64,000 nucleotides of DNA from Burkholderiales bacterium 39-55-53. Its GTDB lineage: Bacteria; Pseudomonadota; Gammaproteobacteria; Burkholderiales; Burkholderiaceae_C. Numbering within the stretch: the stretch's first letter is position 1; every line of letters begins with the position of its first letter. The stretch is from assembly GCA_002282445.1 (NCBI GenBank), contig NCJK01000001.1:744001-808000 (forward strand). The letters run 5' to 3'. Positions 1 through 10,761 of the stretch are shown in pieces. Position numbers and translations under genes: made by a program. Below the pieces are notes generated by a model. That model was given only the letters and a program-made list of their open reading frames with translations. It did not search any database and was not told the origin of the DNA.

Positions 1-1380
1 CGCACGGTTCGCACCTTCGATGACCAAAGCCGCGACAAGAAACCTGCCAAAGAACTCACGCGTTCTGGCAATTTAGGTCTGGACTGCCGCTACCTCAACT
101 TTGCACCACAGTGCCAAGGCTGGCACGACTTGACACAACAAGGAGGATCGGGGTCTTTCTTGATTTTGTGGTCAGGCGTTTGGAAACGCACCACCGCTGC
201 CGTGATCCCCTACTACACGGGCCAATATGCCAATTCGCCACGCGGTTTCGGCTACGTGACGATTGGTGCGAATATCGAAGATTTTCATGCTCCCGCTGTC
301 GCCACAGCGGATTTGATGAACGAAAAAGTCAACGACTTCACAGACCGTTTACGCAACAAGCAAATCAGCATTCAAAGCATGATTGAGCATTCCGTCAACG
401 AGACCGCAGCCAACCTCACGGGATCCACATTGATCATGCTGATCTTGGTGGTCGTCGTGGCGGTTTGGTTGGCCTCATTGCTGACCCGCCATGTGACTGA
501 CTTGGTGCAAGGATTGGCGCGCATTGAAGGAGGCGATTTTTCATTTCGTTTTCAACGCGGTACGAACGATGAATTGGGTCATTTGAATAACTCGCTCAAT
601 CACATGGCGGACAGCGTGCAAGCTTCTTTCGAACGCAGCGAATCTGCACGTCGTCAAGCCGAAGACAACAGTCAAATGAAAAGCGACTTTGTGGCCAATG
701 TGTCGCACGAACTGCGCACGCCGCTCAACGGTATCTTGGGCTTTTCCGAAATTATTTTGGAAGATGCCAAAGACTCTGAAACACGCGAGTTTGCACAAAC
801 CATTCACCAAAGCGGCCAACATCTGCTGTCTGTTGTCAACGACATGTTGGACGTGGCCAAGATTGAAGCGGGCCACATGACCCTTGAACCTGTCGTCACC
901 CAAATTCGAGCCTTGCTCAACGAGGTGGCCTTGCTGCACACCAACTCGGCCGAACAAAAGGGCTTAAAACTTCACACCTTGCTGGAGGACGATTTACCAG
1001 AGCAGATGTGCACTGATCCGACGCGCCTGCGTCAAGTCATCAACAACTTACTGAGTAATGCTGTGAAGTTCACCGCCAAAGGAGAAGTAACTTTGTCAGC
1101 ACGTTGGGTTGATCAGCAGCTCATTGTGGGGGTACGTGATACAGGTGCTGGCATTGCGCCACACGTCCAAGAAGTAGTGTTTGAAAGATTTCGCCAAGCC
1201 ACTTCATTTGTCACACGAGAACACGGTGGTACGGGTTTAGGACTTGCCCTTGTGCGTGAATTTATCAAGCTGATGGGGGGCGAGCTCAGGCTGACATCAC
1301 AACTGGGGTTAGGCTCTTATTTTGAGTTTTCTGTGCCAGAACTCAATCGGGCAACACGCGTAACAAATCTTGACCACTGA
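1..1380 (+). CDS. Sensor histidine kinase, 5' end outside the window
   Basis: This is a membrane sensor kinase that autophosphorylates on histidine and passes the phosphate to a response regulator. The frame is open from base 1, so the true start and most of the sensor domain lie upstream. Visible in order are the end of an extracytoplasmic sensor region, one hydrophobic segment (about 427-480), a HAMP-like linker, a HisKA domain with the H-box SHELRTPLNG (phospho-His codon at 706-708), and a HATPase domain with N-box NNLLSNAVKF, G1 DTGAGIAP and G2 GGTGLGLAL. There is no C-terminal receiver. The last 38 bases overlap a convergent receiver-domain gene, a plausible partner. The signal sensed cannot be read from the sequence. 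Confidence 0.9.
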   Translation, partial: RTVRTFDDQSRDKKPAKELTRSGNLGLDCRYLNFAPQCQGWHDLTQQGGSGSFLILWSGVWKRTTAAVIPYYTGQYANSPRGFGYVTIGANIEDFHAPAVATADLMNEKVNDFTDRLRNKQISIQSMIEHSVNETAANLTGSTLIMLILVVVVAVWLASLLTRHVTDLVQGLARIEGGDFSFRFQRGTNDELGHLNNSLNHMADSVQASFERSESARRQAEDNSQMKSDFVANVSHELRTPLNGILGFSEIILEDAKDSETREFAQTIHQSGQHLLSVVNDMLDVAKIEAGHMTLEPVVTQIRALLNEVALLHTNSAEQKGLKLHTLLEDDLPEQMCTDPTRLRQVINNLLSNAVKFTAKGEVTLSARWVDQQLIVGVRDTGAGIAPHVQEVVFERFRQATSFVTREHGGTGLGLALVREFIKLMGGELRLTSQLGLGSYFEFSVPELNRATRVTNLDH

Positions 1381-1696
1381 TTGGCTTGAGCAACAAATCA
1401 TCAAAGCCTGCAGACATGATGCTTTGACGCTCCGATTCCATGGCATGCGCGGTGTACGCAATCACGCGCAAAGCGGCTAGCTCGGGCGTTCCACGTATCA
1501 ATCGACAGACCTCCTTGCCATCCATCACTGGCATGCTGATGTCCAACAAGACAACGTCATAACGATGGCTTTGCAGCTTCTCCAATGCAGAACCGCCACT
1601 TTCAGCTTCATCGACTCTCATGCCACGACGTTTCAAAAGTGCGGCAGCCAACTTCCGATTGACAGCGTTATCGTCGACAACCAAAACATTTTTCAT
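1343..1696 (-). CDS. Single-domain response regulator (CheY-like receiver)
   Basis: The product is 117 residues and consists of one receiver domain with no output domain. The acidic pocket (D8, D9), the phospho-acceptor D52 in LLDISMPVMDG, the switch residue T82 and the conserved K104 are all present. Such proteins act by protein contact or as phosphate shuttles. The gene runs convergently to the histidine kinase and its 3' end lies inside the kinase coding region by 38 bp. That makes the pair likely partners and also allows antisense interference between the transcripts. The downstream output is not visible here. Confidence 0.85.
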   Translation of the reverse strand: MKNVLVVDDNAVNRKLAAALLKRRGMRVDEAESGGSALEKLQSHRYDVVLLDISMPVMDGKEVCRLIRGTPELAALRVIAYTAHAMESERQSIMSAGFDDLLLKPISGQDLLRVLPD

Positions 1697-1783
1697 GGCT
1701 TTGCGTATCTCTATACTTATCTTTAAGTACGAGTTTATAACTCATTTAAATTAACATAATTAATAAATTTCGTTATATTTCAC

Positions 1784-2311
1784 TTAATTAGATACTAAGG
1801 TATTAAATATTGGATTGATTATTTTGCGCCAAGCTTCTAACTTTTGAGAAAAAGACCAAGTGGCATGTGCCGGACTCGTCGACGGCAAACGATGGACAGG
1901 TATGCCAAGTGTTTGCGTGAGCTTGGCATGTTTGAAGCTCTCACCACCGTTGTGTGCAATGGCAGCCAGTTGGGGACAACGCATCCGCAAAATTTTCAAA
2001 TCGTTGGGCTGCGCATTCTGAATGTGGCTGTCCAAACTGCCCTCGCGCTCACAAGCCGCGTAAACATCCCACAAACCCACGCCTTGGCTGAGCAACCACT
2101 GCGACCGTTGGACATAGGGCATGGCCAACACAGCGTCAGGCTCGGGCGACAACAGCGTCGCCATGATTCTCCAAAACTGGTTTTGTGGGTGACCGTAGTA
2201 CTGCTGCGCACGCAGCGAAGCCACGCCGGGAAAGCTGCCCAACACCACCAAACGCGTACGGGCGTCTAGCAAAGGCGGTAAGCCTTGCAACACGGGCGTG
2301 GCCTGTGTCAT
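1784..2311 (-). CDS. DNA-deoxyinosine glycosylase (uracil-DNA glycosylase family 6)
   Basis: This 175-residue protein belongs to the uracil-DNA glycosylase superfamily and most resembles the hypoxanthine-DNA glycosylase branch, which removes deaminated adenine from DNA. The motifs seen are GSFPG (residues 25-29, the active-site loop), YYGHPQNQFWRI (38-49) and STSPAHA near the C-terminus. Length fits the family. The gene lies 8 bp downstream of lolA on the same strand and could be co-transcribed with ftsK-lolA. A Mug-type G:T/U glycosylase is the main alternative, but the STSPA box favours family 6. Confidence 0.8.
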   Translation of the reverse strand: MTQATPVLQGLPPLLDARTRLVVLGSFPGVASLRAQQYYGHPQNQFWRIMATLLSPEPDAVLAMPYVQRSQWLLSQGVGLWDVYAACEREGSLDSHIQNAQPNDLKILRMRCPQLAAIAHNGGESFKHAKLTQTLGIPVHRLPSTSPAHATWSFSQKLEAWRKIINPIFNTLVSN

Positions 2312-2319
2312 CGCTGCAC

Positions 2320-3033
2320 TCAGGGGCGAATCACGCTCACGCCCTTAGGCGGCACAAAATTGAACTGCGCGACACCAAGGTTGGCCGGGTTGACTTCAAA
2401 GCGGTCAAAGCTCAACACCGAGCGCTGACCCATGGCATCAAAAATCTCAAGCTTGGCAAGACTGATTTGTGCACCGTCTGCGCGAAGCCCCAAGCGCACC
2501 GATTGAATGGTGCTCTCGCGGTTCTTTGGCGTGGCTTGCACCCATTGCAAGCCCTCGGCATCGGCTTGGGCGTCTAGGCTGAACTCTTTTTGCAAAGCAC
2601 TCAAGTCCGTCGCGGTGGCCACCAAGGCAGCAGGAGTGCTACCCAAGGCTTGTGCTTGCTTGCGAGCCGTCACTTGTTCAAGGTCGGCGTCATACAGCCA
2701 CAAGGTTTGACCATCGGCCACGATGATTTGTGGAAAGGGTTTGAGGTAATCAAAACGAAAACGTGTGGGACGCACAAATGAAAACTGCCCTGTTGACGTT
2801 TTGCTGCGTACCGAGGTTTGTCCTGCTTTCGCAGGTGGTGTGACCACTTGCGTGAAATCGGCGCGGCCACTCTTGGTGGATTTCAAAAACGTTTCCAGCG
2901 TGTCCAAGCTGCTGGCACATGCAACACCGGCACTCAACGCTGCAATGATCAAGCCTGATGCAACTCGGGGCACAGTGCAATTCACAAAAGCGAAAACCTT
3001 GCTCAAACTCTGCTGGGTGTTGTTATTCATCAC
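2320..3033 (-). CDS. lolA: Outer-membrane lipoprotein carrier protein LolA
   Basis: LolA is the periplasmic chaperone that takes lipoproteins from the LolCDE complex to LolB at the outer membrane. The 237-residue product has a hydrophobic export signal (about residues 20-41, ending near ACASS) followed by the LolA fold, with the typical stretch [20 protein letters not shown] and the C-terminal FNFVPPKGV. Its start overlaps the end of ftsK by 11 bp, so the two are almost certainly translationally coupled. Inner-membrane partners appear in this window at 30058-32018 (lolC/E and lolD). Confidence 0.93.
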   Translation of the reverse strand: MMNNNTQQSLSKVFAFVNCTVPRVASGLIIAALSAGVACASSLDTLETFLKSTKSGRADFTQVVTPPAKAGQTSVRSKTSTGQFSFVRPTRFRFDYLKPFPQIIVADGQTLWLYDADLEQVTARKQAQALGSTPAALVATATDLSALQKEFSLDAQADAEGLQWVQATPKNRESTIQSVRLGLRADGAQISLAKLEIFDAMGQRSVLSFDRFEVNPANLGVAQFNFVPPKGVSVIRP

Positions 3034-5374
3034 GCTTAGGCACCAAAATTTCGCGTTGGCCGTTGCTGCTCATGGCACTGACCATGCCGGCCTTCTCCAT
3101 GTCTTCCACCAAGCGTGCGGCGCGGTTATAGCCAATCTTCAAGTGGCGTTGCACCAACGAGATGCTGGCCTTGCGGTTCTTCAACACCACTTCAACGGCT
3201 TGGTCGTACATCGGGTCTTTTTCTGCTGACACTTCGCCAAACAAATCGGGGCCTGAAGGGTTGCCATCGCCATCGACCGTGCCACCTTCGAGCACCCCCT
3301 CGATGTAATCGGGTTCACCTTGGCTCTTTAAGTAGCTCACCACGCGGTGCACTTCTTCGTCGCTCACGAACGCGCCGTGCACACGCACGGGGAAGCCTGA
3401 GCCGCTGGCCATGTACAACATGTCACCCATGCCCAACAAAGCCTCAGCACCCATTTGGTCGAGGATGGTGCGGCTGTCAATTTTGGAGCCCACCGAGAAC
3501 GCAATACGCGATGGGATGTTGGCCTTGATGAGGCCCGTGATCACATCCACGCTAGGACGTTGCGTGGCCAAGATCAAATGGATACCGGCAGCACGCGCCT
3601 TTTGGGCGAGACGTGCAATCAGCTCTTCAATCTTCTTACCCACCACCATCATCAAATCGGCCAACTCATCAATCACCACCACGATGTGTGGCAGACGTTG
3701 CAGTGGCTCAGGTTGCTCAGGCGTCAAGCTAAAGGGGTTGTAGATGAACTCTTCACGCGCAGCGGCTTCGTCAATCTTGGCGTTGTAGCCCGCGAGGTTA
3801 CGCACGCCCAGCTTACTCATGAGCTTGTAGCGTTTTTCCATTTCGCCCACACACCAATTCAGCCCATGTGCGGCTTGGCGCATGTCGGTCACCACGGGAG
3901 CCAATAAATGCGGGATGCCTTCGTAGACCGACATCTCTAACATCTTGGGGTCAATCATCAGCAAACGCACATCGCGGGCTTCGGCCTTGTAGAGCAAGGA
4001 CAAAATCATCGCGTTGATACCCACCGATTTACCCGAGCCAGTCGTACCCGCCACCAACACGTGGGGCATCTTGGCCAAATCGGCCACGATGGGATTGCCC
4101 ACAATGTCTTTGCCCAAGCCCATGGTGAGCATGGACTTGGATTCGTTGTACACGTCAGAGCCCAAAATTTCGCTCAAGCGAATCGACTGACGCTTGGCAT
4201 TGGGCAACTCCAACGCCATGTAGTTTTTGCCTGGGATGGTCTCCACCACGCGAATGGACACCAGTGAGAGTGAACGCGCCAAGTCTTTGGCGAGGTTCAA
4301 CACTTGCGAACCCTTCACGCCTGTGGCGGGTTCAATCTCGTAGCGGGTAATCACAGGGCCGGGAGACGCGGCCACCACGCGTACTTCCACGCCAAAGTCT
4401 TTGAGCTTTTTCTCAATCAAGCGGCTGGTCATTTCCAGCGTTTCGGGCGATACCGTGTCTTGACGCACCAGCGGATCGTCTAGCAAATCCACCTGCGGTA
4501 AACGCGAGTCTGTGGCCGCATCGCTGAACAACGTCTTTTGGCGCTCTTTGGCCACGCGCGCACTCTTAGGCACTTCCATCACTTCGGGTTCAATGTGTAC
4601 CGTGATGGGGGGGTGTTCTTTGATTTCCACCAACTCTTCAAACACCACTTCTTCGCGTTCGCGTGCAGCCACCAAACCGTAGGCCAAGTCTTCTTCACGC
4701 TCTCGGCGCTCACGCCATTTTTCGTAAAGGCCGTCAATGAAGGCGCCAATGTTTTCAGCGGTTTGTCCCCATGAGAAGCGGAACACCCAAGATGCACCCA
4801 CCACACCAAACACAATGAAAATCAAACCCGAGCCATTGAAGCCAAACCAGTCCAAGCTCGAAGGCCCCACCAGATAGCCCAACACGCCGCCACTGCTATG
4901 TCCGGGCAAGCGGTCTTCAAAGCGGTACATGCGCGTCCACTCCAAGCCCGTGCTTGAAATCAACAACAAAACCAAGCCAGCCCAAAACGCAAAGCGCGTG
5001 TAGCGCCAACTGGTGTGCTCCGGCGTTGGCTCGTCTTCGTCACGCAATCGGTTGGCCAAGGCAGACAGCCAAGCCACCAAAGCGGCGGCATAACACCACC
5101 ACACCGAGTAGCCGAGCAAGAAAAAGCTCAAGTCGCCAAACAAGGCTCCCATGCGGCCACCAAAGTTACGCACGGTGTTGCCTGCGCCAGAGGTGGTCCA
5201 TGCGGGATCCAGCGGCGAATGGGTGATCAGCGCCAGCAACCAATAGGTCATGAACACAAAGCCTGCCGTCAGCGCAATTTCTTGGGCAAAGCGGCGAAAA
5301 CCTGTGGGCTTGTGGTCCGCATCGGCACTCGAAGCGCGCGGATCGTTCTTTAATGTATTGAGCGAATAAGTCAT
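3023..5374 (-). CDS. ftsK: DNA translocase FtsK
   Basis: FtsK pumps DNA at the division septum and activates XerCD to resolve chromosome dimers. The 783-residue protein has about four N-terminal membrane segments (residues 30-200), a short charged linker, the motor domain with Walker [12 protein letters not shown], and a C-terminal winged-helix gamma domain that reads KOPS sites ([20 protein letters not shown] onward). The linker is short compared with E. coli FtsK, as in many betaproteobacteria. The gene overlaps lolA at its 3' end and is divergent from trxB. Confidence 0.95.
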   Translation of the reverse strand: MTYSLNTLKNDPRASSADADHKPTGFRRFAQEIALTAGFVFMTYWLLALITHSPLDPAWTTSGAGNTVRNFGGRMGALFGDLSFFLLGYSVWWCYAAALVAWLSALANRLRDEDEPTPEHTSWRYTRFAFWAGLVLLLISSTGLEWTRMYRFEDRLPGHSSGGVLGYLVGPSSLDWFGFNGSGLIFIVFGVVGASWVFRFSWGQTAENIGAFIDGLYEKWRERREREEDLAYGLVAAREREEVVFEELVEIKEHPPITVHIEPEVMEVPKSARVAKERQKTLFSDAATDSRLPQVDLLDDPLVRQDTVSPETLEMTSRLIEKKLKDFGVEVRVVAASPGPVITRYEIEPATGVKGSQVLNLAKDLARSLSLVSIRVVETIPGKNYMALELPNAKRQSIRLSEILGSDVYNESKSMLTMGLGKDIVGNPIVADLAKMPHVLVAGTTGSGKSVGINAMILSLLYKAEARDVRLLMIDPKMLEMSVYEGIPHLLAPVVTDMRQAAHGLNWCVGEMEKRYKLMSKLGVRNLAGYNAKIDEAAAREEFIYNPFSLTPEQPEPLQRLPHIVVVIDELADLMMVVGKKIEELIARLAQKARAAGIHLILATQRPSVDVITGLIKANIPSRIAFSVGSKIDSRTILDQMGAEALLGMGDMLYMASGSGFPVRVHGAFVSDEEVHRVVSYLKSQGEPDYIEGVLEGGTVDGDGNPSGPDLFGEVSAEKDPMYDQAVEVVLKNRKASISLVQRHLKIGYNRAARLVEDMEKAGMVSAMSSNGQREILVPKRDE

Positions 5375-5463
5375 GTCTAGAGGCAGAGCTTACCCGAGAG
5401 GCAACCTTGACTTCTCAGGGATAAAGCGAGGTTCTTACAATCTTGCCTTTATTGTCTCTTTGA

Positions 5464-6432
<969 letters not shown>

Positions 6433-6546
6433 AACGCGCTACAATCTCAGGCTTTGCTGAATTTAGCGAAGAGATGGGTTACCGCCACCCTTTTTGGCGA
6501 GGTGAGGCGCTCGTGGGAACGACCGCCGTTGATATGGAGTGTCCAC

Positions 6547-6780
6547 ATGGCACGCGTATGTGAAGTAACGGGCAAAGGCCCAATGTCTGGGAACAACGTT
6601 TCCCACGCAAACAACAAGACAAAACGCCGTTTTTTGCCTAACCTGCAATACCGCCGTTTCTGGGTAGAGACTGAAAACCGTTGGGTTCGCTTGCGCGTTT
6701 CTAGCGCAGCTCTGCGTTTGATCGACAAAAACGGCATCGACGCCGTGTTGGCTGACTTGCGCTCACGCGGTCAAGCTTAA
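6547..6780 (+). CDS. rpmB: 50S ribosomal protein L28
   Basis: L28 is a small structural protein of the large ribosomal subunit. The reading frame is open further upstream, but the conserved N-terminus [12 protein letters not shown] fixes the start at 6547 and gives 77 residues, the usual size. The conserved RRFLPNLQ and [12 protein letters not shown] segments are present. rpmG follows after 25 bp, the usual L28-L33 operon, and a strong terminator closes the pair. Confidence 0.97.
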   Translation: MARVCEVTGKGPMSGNNVSHANNKTKRRFLPNLQYRRFWVETENRWVRLRVSSAALRLIDKNGIDAVLADLRSRGQA

Positions 6781-6805
6781 TTCCAGTTACTGAAAGGACA
6801 CGATC

Positions 6806-6976
6806 ATGGCATCCAAAGGCGGACGCGAAAAAATCAAGCTGGAATCGACAGCCGGCACAGGTCACTTCTACACGACCAGCAAAAACAAGAAAACAATGCC
6901 CGAGAAAATGTTGATCATGAAATTTGATCCCAAAGCTCGCAAGCACGTTGAATACAAGGAAACCAAACTGAAGTAA
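6806..6976 (+). CDS. rpmG: 50S ribosomal protein L33
   Basis: L33 is a 56-residue large-subunit protein. The sequence begins [20 protein letters not shown], continues with the conserved FYTTSKNKK, and ends YKETKLK. The zinc-binding cysteines of C+ type L33 are absent, so this is the zinc-independent form. The start ATG follows an AAAGGA ribosome-binding site. It is the second gene of the rpmB-rpmG operon. Confidence 0.97.
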   Translation: MASKGGREKIKLESTAGTGHFYTTSKNKKTMPEKMLIMKFDPKARKHVEYKETKLK

Positions 6977-6995
6977 TTCAGGCTGGCCCTCTCGA

Positions 6996-7028
6996 AAAAC
7001 CCGCTCATCGTTTGATGGCGGGTTTTTT
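6996..7028 (+). terminator. Rho-independent terminator after rpmBG
   Basis: The arms AAAACCCGC (6996-7004) and GCGGGTTTT (7018-7026) pair. An inner CATC/GATG pair extends the hairpin, and a run of T follows. It lies 20 bp after the rpmG stop codon. Confidence 0.9.
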
Positions 7029-7088
7029 GTTGCCCAAACGAGCATGCGTGTCGATCAACGGATAGGCAGCGTAGCCAGTGCATCACCC

Positions 7089-7116
7089 AAAAGAAAAGGC
7101 ACCCGAAGGTGCCTTT
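7089..7116 (-). terminator. Rho-independent terminator after the acyl desaturase
   Basis: A perfect 9-bp stem (7095-7103 with 7108-7116) encloses a CGAA loop, read as TTCG on the minus strand. On the minus strand it is followed by CTTTT. It lies about 20 bp downstream of the desaturase stop codon. A very similar stem-loop follows tctA at 24294-24318. Confidence 0.85.
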
Positions 7117-7135
7117 GTCGTGAGTGCAGAACCGT

Positions 7136-8347
7136 TTACACGCGTGCAGCACGCAAGTGCATCGAGAACTCTTGCAAAGCAGCAATGCCGCTGGTCTCGG
7201 CGCGTTTGCACCAAGCTTGCAGGTCTAGCGCCAATTGCGCACGGTTGTGGTTGGTGTTGAGCCACAACTGGCGCAGCTCTTCACGCATCTTCACCATCGT
7301 GTCCACATCAGGCAAGGCCGCACGGGCTTGGGCCAATTGGGCCGCCACGGCCGCAGGCACCTTCTCTGCGTCGCGGTGCATCCAGCGTTTGGCAGCAGCC
7401 AACACAGAGTCAGCAGGCAAGGTGCTCATCTTGTCGAGCTCTTGCTTCATGGCCAAACGCAGTTGGGTGGCGTAATTGGCCATCACTTCGTAGCGGTTGG
7501 CAATGACGGCTTCCAAGGTCTTTTCATCGGCCACTGGCTTGATGTCGCCAAAAGCGAGCTTTGGAGGTGTCTTCTTCACAGTCGCCAAACCCACAGTTTC
7601 CAAGATGCGGATGTACAACCAGCCCAAGTCGAACTCGTAGGGCTTGACCGACAACTTGGCCGATGTGGGGTAAGTGTGGTGGTTGTTGTGCAACTCTTCG
7701 CCACCAATGATGATGCCCCAAGGCGAAATATTGGTGCTGGCGTCTGGCGCCTCAAAGTTGCGATAGCCCCAGTAGTGGGCTGCACCGTTGATGATGCCGG
7801 CCGCAGTGACGGGAATCCACATCATCTGCACGGCCCACACGGTCAGGCCCAAAGCGCCGAACAAGGCCAAGTTGATGATGAGCATCAAAGCCACGCCCCA
7901 CACCGAGTGAGGGGTGTACAGGTTGCGCTCAATCCAATCGTTGGGGGTGCCGTGGCCAAAACGCTCGAGGGTTTCGAGGTTCTCGGCTTCTTTGCGGTAC
8001 AGCTCAGCGCCTGTGAACAACACGGTTTTGATGCCGTGCACGTGAGGGCTGTGTGGGTCTTCCGCTTGCTCGCACTTGGCGTGGTGCTTGCGGTGAATGG
8101 ATGTCCACTCTTTGGTCACTTGGGCGGTGGTGAGCCACAACCAGAAACGGAAGAAGTGCGACGCAATCGGATGCAAATCCAAAGCGCGGTGTGCCGAGTG
8201 GCGGTGCAAGTAGATGGTCACGCTGGCGATGGTGATGTGTGTGAGCACCATCGTGACGATGAAGACTTGCCAGCCAGAAAAATGCAGCAAGCCGTAGCTC
8301 AGCCAGTTCAACGTGGCATCAAGCCAAGCCCAATTGGGTAACAACAT
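7136..8347 (-). CDS. Membrane fatty acid (acyl-CoA/acyl-lipid) desaturase
   Basis: This di-iron membrane enzyme puts a double bond into fatty acyl chains, probably at delta-9, and so adjusts membrane fluidity. The 403-residue protein has the three histidine boxes of the stearoyl-CoA desaturase group: HRHSAH near residue 50, HRKHH near residue 87, and HNNHH in the second half. Hydrophobic stretches lie between the boxes. The C-terminal ~130 residues form a helical, soluble extension found in proteobacterial members. The gene is alone between two terminators. Confidence 0.88.
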   Translation of the reverse strand: MLLPNWAWLDATLNWLSYGLLHFSGWQVFIVTMVLTHITIASVTIYLHRHSAHRALDLHPIASHFFRFWLWLTTAQVTKEWTSIHRKHHAKCEQAEDPHSPHVHGIKTVLFTGAELYRKEAENLETLERFGHGTPNDWIERNLYTPHSVWGVALMLIINLALFGALGLTVWAVQMMWIPVTAAGIINGAAHYWGYRNFEAPDASTNISPWGIIIGGEELHNNHHTYPTSAKLSVKPYEFDLGWLYIRILETVGLATVKKTPPKLAFGDIKPVADEKTLEAVIANRYEVMANYATQLRLAMKQELDKMSTLPADSVLAAAKRWMHRDAEKVPAAVAAQLAQARAALPDVDTMVKMREELRQLWLNTNHNRAQLALDLQAWCKRAETSGIAALQEFSMHLRAARV

Positions 8348-8399
8348 GTATGTCTTTCAACTCGTGGAAAATTAACTGTCAATTTTAAAGTTTCGGGTC

Positions 8400-9734
8400 T
8401 TATTTGGCTACCCAAACCGCAGCAAAAAAGCCGTCTGTTGCATGTATGTGGGGCCAAAGACGCAAATACAAGCCGTCTGTCGTACACAAACTGCCTGCAT
8501 TGGCTACTTTCAGCTCTGTCAGCGTGTCGGCTGCTGACAACGGCACAAAGTTGGGGTGCGCTGCACTGAAGGCTTGGGCAATTGCCTCGTTCTCTTCGGG
8601 CAACACGCTGCAGGTGGCGTACACCAAGCGGCCGCCCGACTTCACCAAACGCGCAGCGCTGGCCAAGATGGAGGTTTGCTTGACTGTCAACTCTTCAACG
8701 GCCTTGGGTGACTGACGCCATTTCAGGTCAGGGTTGCGGCGCAAAGTGCCGAGGCCCGAACAGGGGGCATCTACCAACACGCGGTCAATCTTGCCGCTTA
8801 GGCGCTTCACACGCTCGTCACGCTCGTGCGCAATGGCGGAGGGGTGAACGTTGGACAACTTGCTGCGTGCCAAACGTGGCTTGAGCGATTCCAAGCGATG
8901 GCCCGATGTGTCAAACGCATACAAGCGGCCGGTGCTGCGCATAGACGCGCCAATGGCCAGCGTTTTACCGCCAGCGCCCGCACAAAAGTCCACCACCATC
9001 TCGCCGCGCTTGGCGTCGAGCAAAAGGGCCAACAGCTGTGAGCCTTCGTCTTGCACTTCAATCGCACCACGCGCAAACGCGTCGAGGCCCGACAAAGCAG
9101 GCTTGCCTTCAATACGCAAACCCCAAGGCGAGAACGGTGTGTCCACCGCCTTGATGCCCGCGAGCTTCAACTCGTGCTGCACATCGGCGCGTTTGTCGGT
9201 GAAGGTGTTCACGCGCAAGTCCAGCGGTGCGCCGCCATTGAGGCGTTCGACCAAAGGCCAAAAGCCCTCGCCCACTTGGGCTTTGAGCGGCTCCACCAAC
9301 CACTCGGGCATGTTGTGGCGGTGGCGCTCCATCAGGTCAGCAGGGCTTACCGCTTCGCAGGCTTCGAGCCATGCGGCTTCTTGTTTGTTCAACGCACTGA
9401 ACAAAAAGTCGAGCGGGCTGTTGTTGGCGTGCTTGGCGCTCTTGGGCGCGTTGTTGGCAGGCGCTTGGTCTTTCAAGTGCTGTGCAAAGCCAAGGATGGC
9501 CAAGCGGCGCTCTTTGGGGCCAGAGCCCGAGGGCGCAAAGTGGTCGTAGCGCAGTTTGTTGCGCAAGACGTTGTAGGTGGTTTCGGCCAAGGCCGCTCGC
9601 TCGCGCGGGCCGAAGGCATAGGTTTTACGGTAGTCACGGAAAAACTTTGACACCACTGAATCAGCAGGGTGGTCAAACTTCAAAGTGAGGCGGACAAGCT
9701 CAGTACAAGCTTCAACAAGGGCTTTTGGATGCAT
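8400..9734 (-). CDS. rsmB: RsmB-type rRNA (cytosine-5)-methyltransferase
   Basis: The product probably methylates a cytosine in 16S rRNA using S-adenosylmethionine. The 444-residue protein has an N-terminal NusB-like helical region, then the methyltransferase fold with SAM motif DFCAGAGGKTLAIG, motif IV DAPCSGLGTLRRNPD and motif VI YATCSVLPEEN. The two cysteines of the NOP2/Sun mechanism are in PCS and TCS. It could be another RsmB/F paralogue, because the target base cannot be told from sequence alone. Confidence 0.85.
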   Translation of the reverse strand: MHPKALVEACTELVRLTLKFDHPADSVVSKFFRDYRKTYAFGPRERAALAETTYNVLRNKLRYDHFAPSGSGPKERRLAILGFAQHLKDQAPANNAPKSAKHANNSPLDFLFSALNKQEAAWLEACEAVSPADLMERHRHNMPEWLVEPLKAQVGEGFWPLVERLNGGAPLDLRVNTFTDKRADVQHELKLAGIKAVDTPFSPWGLRIEGKPALSGLDAFARGAIEVQDEGSQLLALLLDAKRGEMVVDFCAGAGGKTLAIGASMRSTGRLYAFDTSGHRLESLKPRLARSKLSNVHPSAIAHERDERVKRLSGKIDRVLVDAPCSGLGTLRRNPDLKWRQSPKAVEELTVKQTSILASAARLVKSGGRLVYATCSVLPEENEAIAQAFSAAHPNFVPLSAADTLTELKVANAGSLCTTDGLYLRLWPHIHATDGFFAAVWVAK

Positions 9735-9754
9735 AGGGTGTATTGTCCCATCCT

Positions 9755-9991
9755 ATGAACGACCAAGACCTCCCCCCACTGCAAGAAACTCCCATCGGCC
9801 TCTACCGCCACTACAAAGGCGGCCAATACGAGGTGATTGGCACCGTACGCCACAGCGAAACACTAGAACCCATGACACTCTACCGCGCCCTTTACGGCGC
9901 ACACGGCCTGTGGGTGCGGCCTGCGGCCATGTTTAACGAACAGGTGCTGATTGACGGCGTGATGCAGCCGCGCTTCGTCAAAACCAACTAA
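9755..9991 (+). CDS. DUF1653 family protein
   Basis: This 78-residue protein has the compact DUF1653 pattern GLYRHYKGGQYEVIGTVRHS, followed by MTLYRALYG and LWVRPAAMFNE. The family is widespread and of unknown function. ATG at 9755 is chosen over the in-frame TTG at 9743 because the TTG overlaps the likely promoter region and adds only four residues. It is divergent from the rRNA methyltransferase and lies 45 bp upstream of purN, perhaps in one transcript. Confidence 0.8.
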   Translation: MNDQDLPPLQETPIGLYRHYKGGQYEVIGTVRHSETLEPMTLYRALYGAHGLWVRPAAMFNEQVLIDGVMQPRFVKTN

Positions 9992-10036
9992 GCCTTGTAT
10001 GCAGCGGTGTTGCCAGCCCCGCGATAATTCGCGTCA

Positions 10037-10627
10037 ATGAAAAACATCGTCATCTTGATCTCTGGCGGCGGCTCCAACATGACCGCCATCGTGCGCACCG
10101 CGCAAACCCAAAACTGGGCCAAGCAATTCAACGCGCAGGTGAGTGCCGTCATCAGCAACAAAGCCGACGCCAAAGGCTTGGCCTTTGCCAAAGAACACAG
10201 CATTGCCACAGCAGTCATTGACCACAAAGCCTTTGCCGACCAGCCCCAACCCCGCGAAGCCTTTGACGCCGCCTTGATGACCGAGATCGACAAACACCAG
10301 CCCCATCTTGTGGTGCTGGCTGGCTTCATGCGCATCCTCACACCAGGCTTTGTGGCGCACTATGAAGGCCGACTGCTCAACATCCACCCCTCGCTCCTGC
10401 CCGCCTTCCCTGGCCTGCACACGCATGAGCGCGCCATCGAAGCCGGCTGCAAATTTGCCGGAGCCACCGTGCACCGCGTGACCGCCGAACTAGACCATGG
10501 CCCCATCCTCGCCCAAGCCGTCGTACCCGTGCTGCCCGACGACACTGCAGACACACTGGCTGCGCGGGTGTTGACGCAGGAGCATTTGATTTACCCGAAG
10601 GCGGTGGCGGAGTTGTTAGCCCATTAA
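10037..10627 (+). CDS. purN: Phosphoribosylglycinamide formyltransferase
   Basis: PurN transfers a formyl group from 10-formyltetrahydrofolate to GAR in purine synthesis. The 196-residue product starts with the phosphate-binding ISGGGSNM, has GFMRILTPGFV, and carries the catalytic block NIHPSLLPAFPGLHTHERA followed by ELDHGPILAQAVVPV. Length is typical. The ATG at 10037 begins the first beta strand directly. Confidence 0.95.
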   Translation: MKNIVILISGGGSNMTAIVRTAQTQNWAKQFNAQVSAVISNKADAKGLAFAKEHSIATAVIDHKAFADQPQPREAFDAALMTEIDKHQPHLVVLAGFMRILTPGFVAHYEGRLLNIHPSLLPAFPGLHTHERAIEAGCKFAGATVHRVTAELDHGPILAQAVVPVLPDDTADTLAARVLTQEHLIYPKAVAELLAH

Positions 10628-10655
10628 CAAAGGCCGAGTGAAGAAACTCACAGCT

Positions 10656-10721
10656 GAGAGGGGTATGGCCAGCTGACGATTTCTGGTACTCCAGCATGAG
10701 GAAGCTGGCCATGCACCTCTC
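10656..10721. repeat. Long imperfect inverted repeat in the purN-HNH gap
   Basis: The 19-base arms 10656-10674 and 10703-10721 are complementary at 17 of 19 positions. The 28-base loop contains a further small CTGG/CCAG hairpin. There is no T-run, so it is not a simple terminator for purN. It could be a structured RNA element, a processing site or a remnant of a small repeat unit. Confidence 0.6.
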
Positions 10722-10761
10722 GGCGGAGCGACAGCACTCTCACCGCATCGAACGCAAAAAA

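Noticed and set aside
7235-8341. 368-codon plus-strand open frame opposite the desaturase
   Set aside because: The desaturase has clear histidine boxes on the other strand. The long antisense frame follows from GC-rich codon bias.
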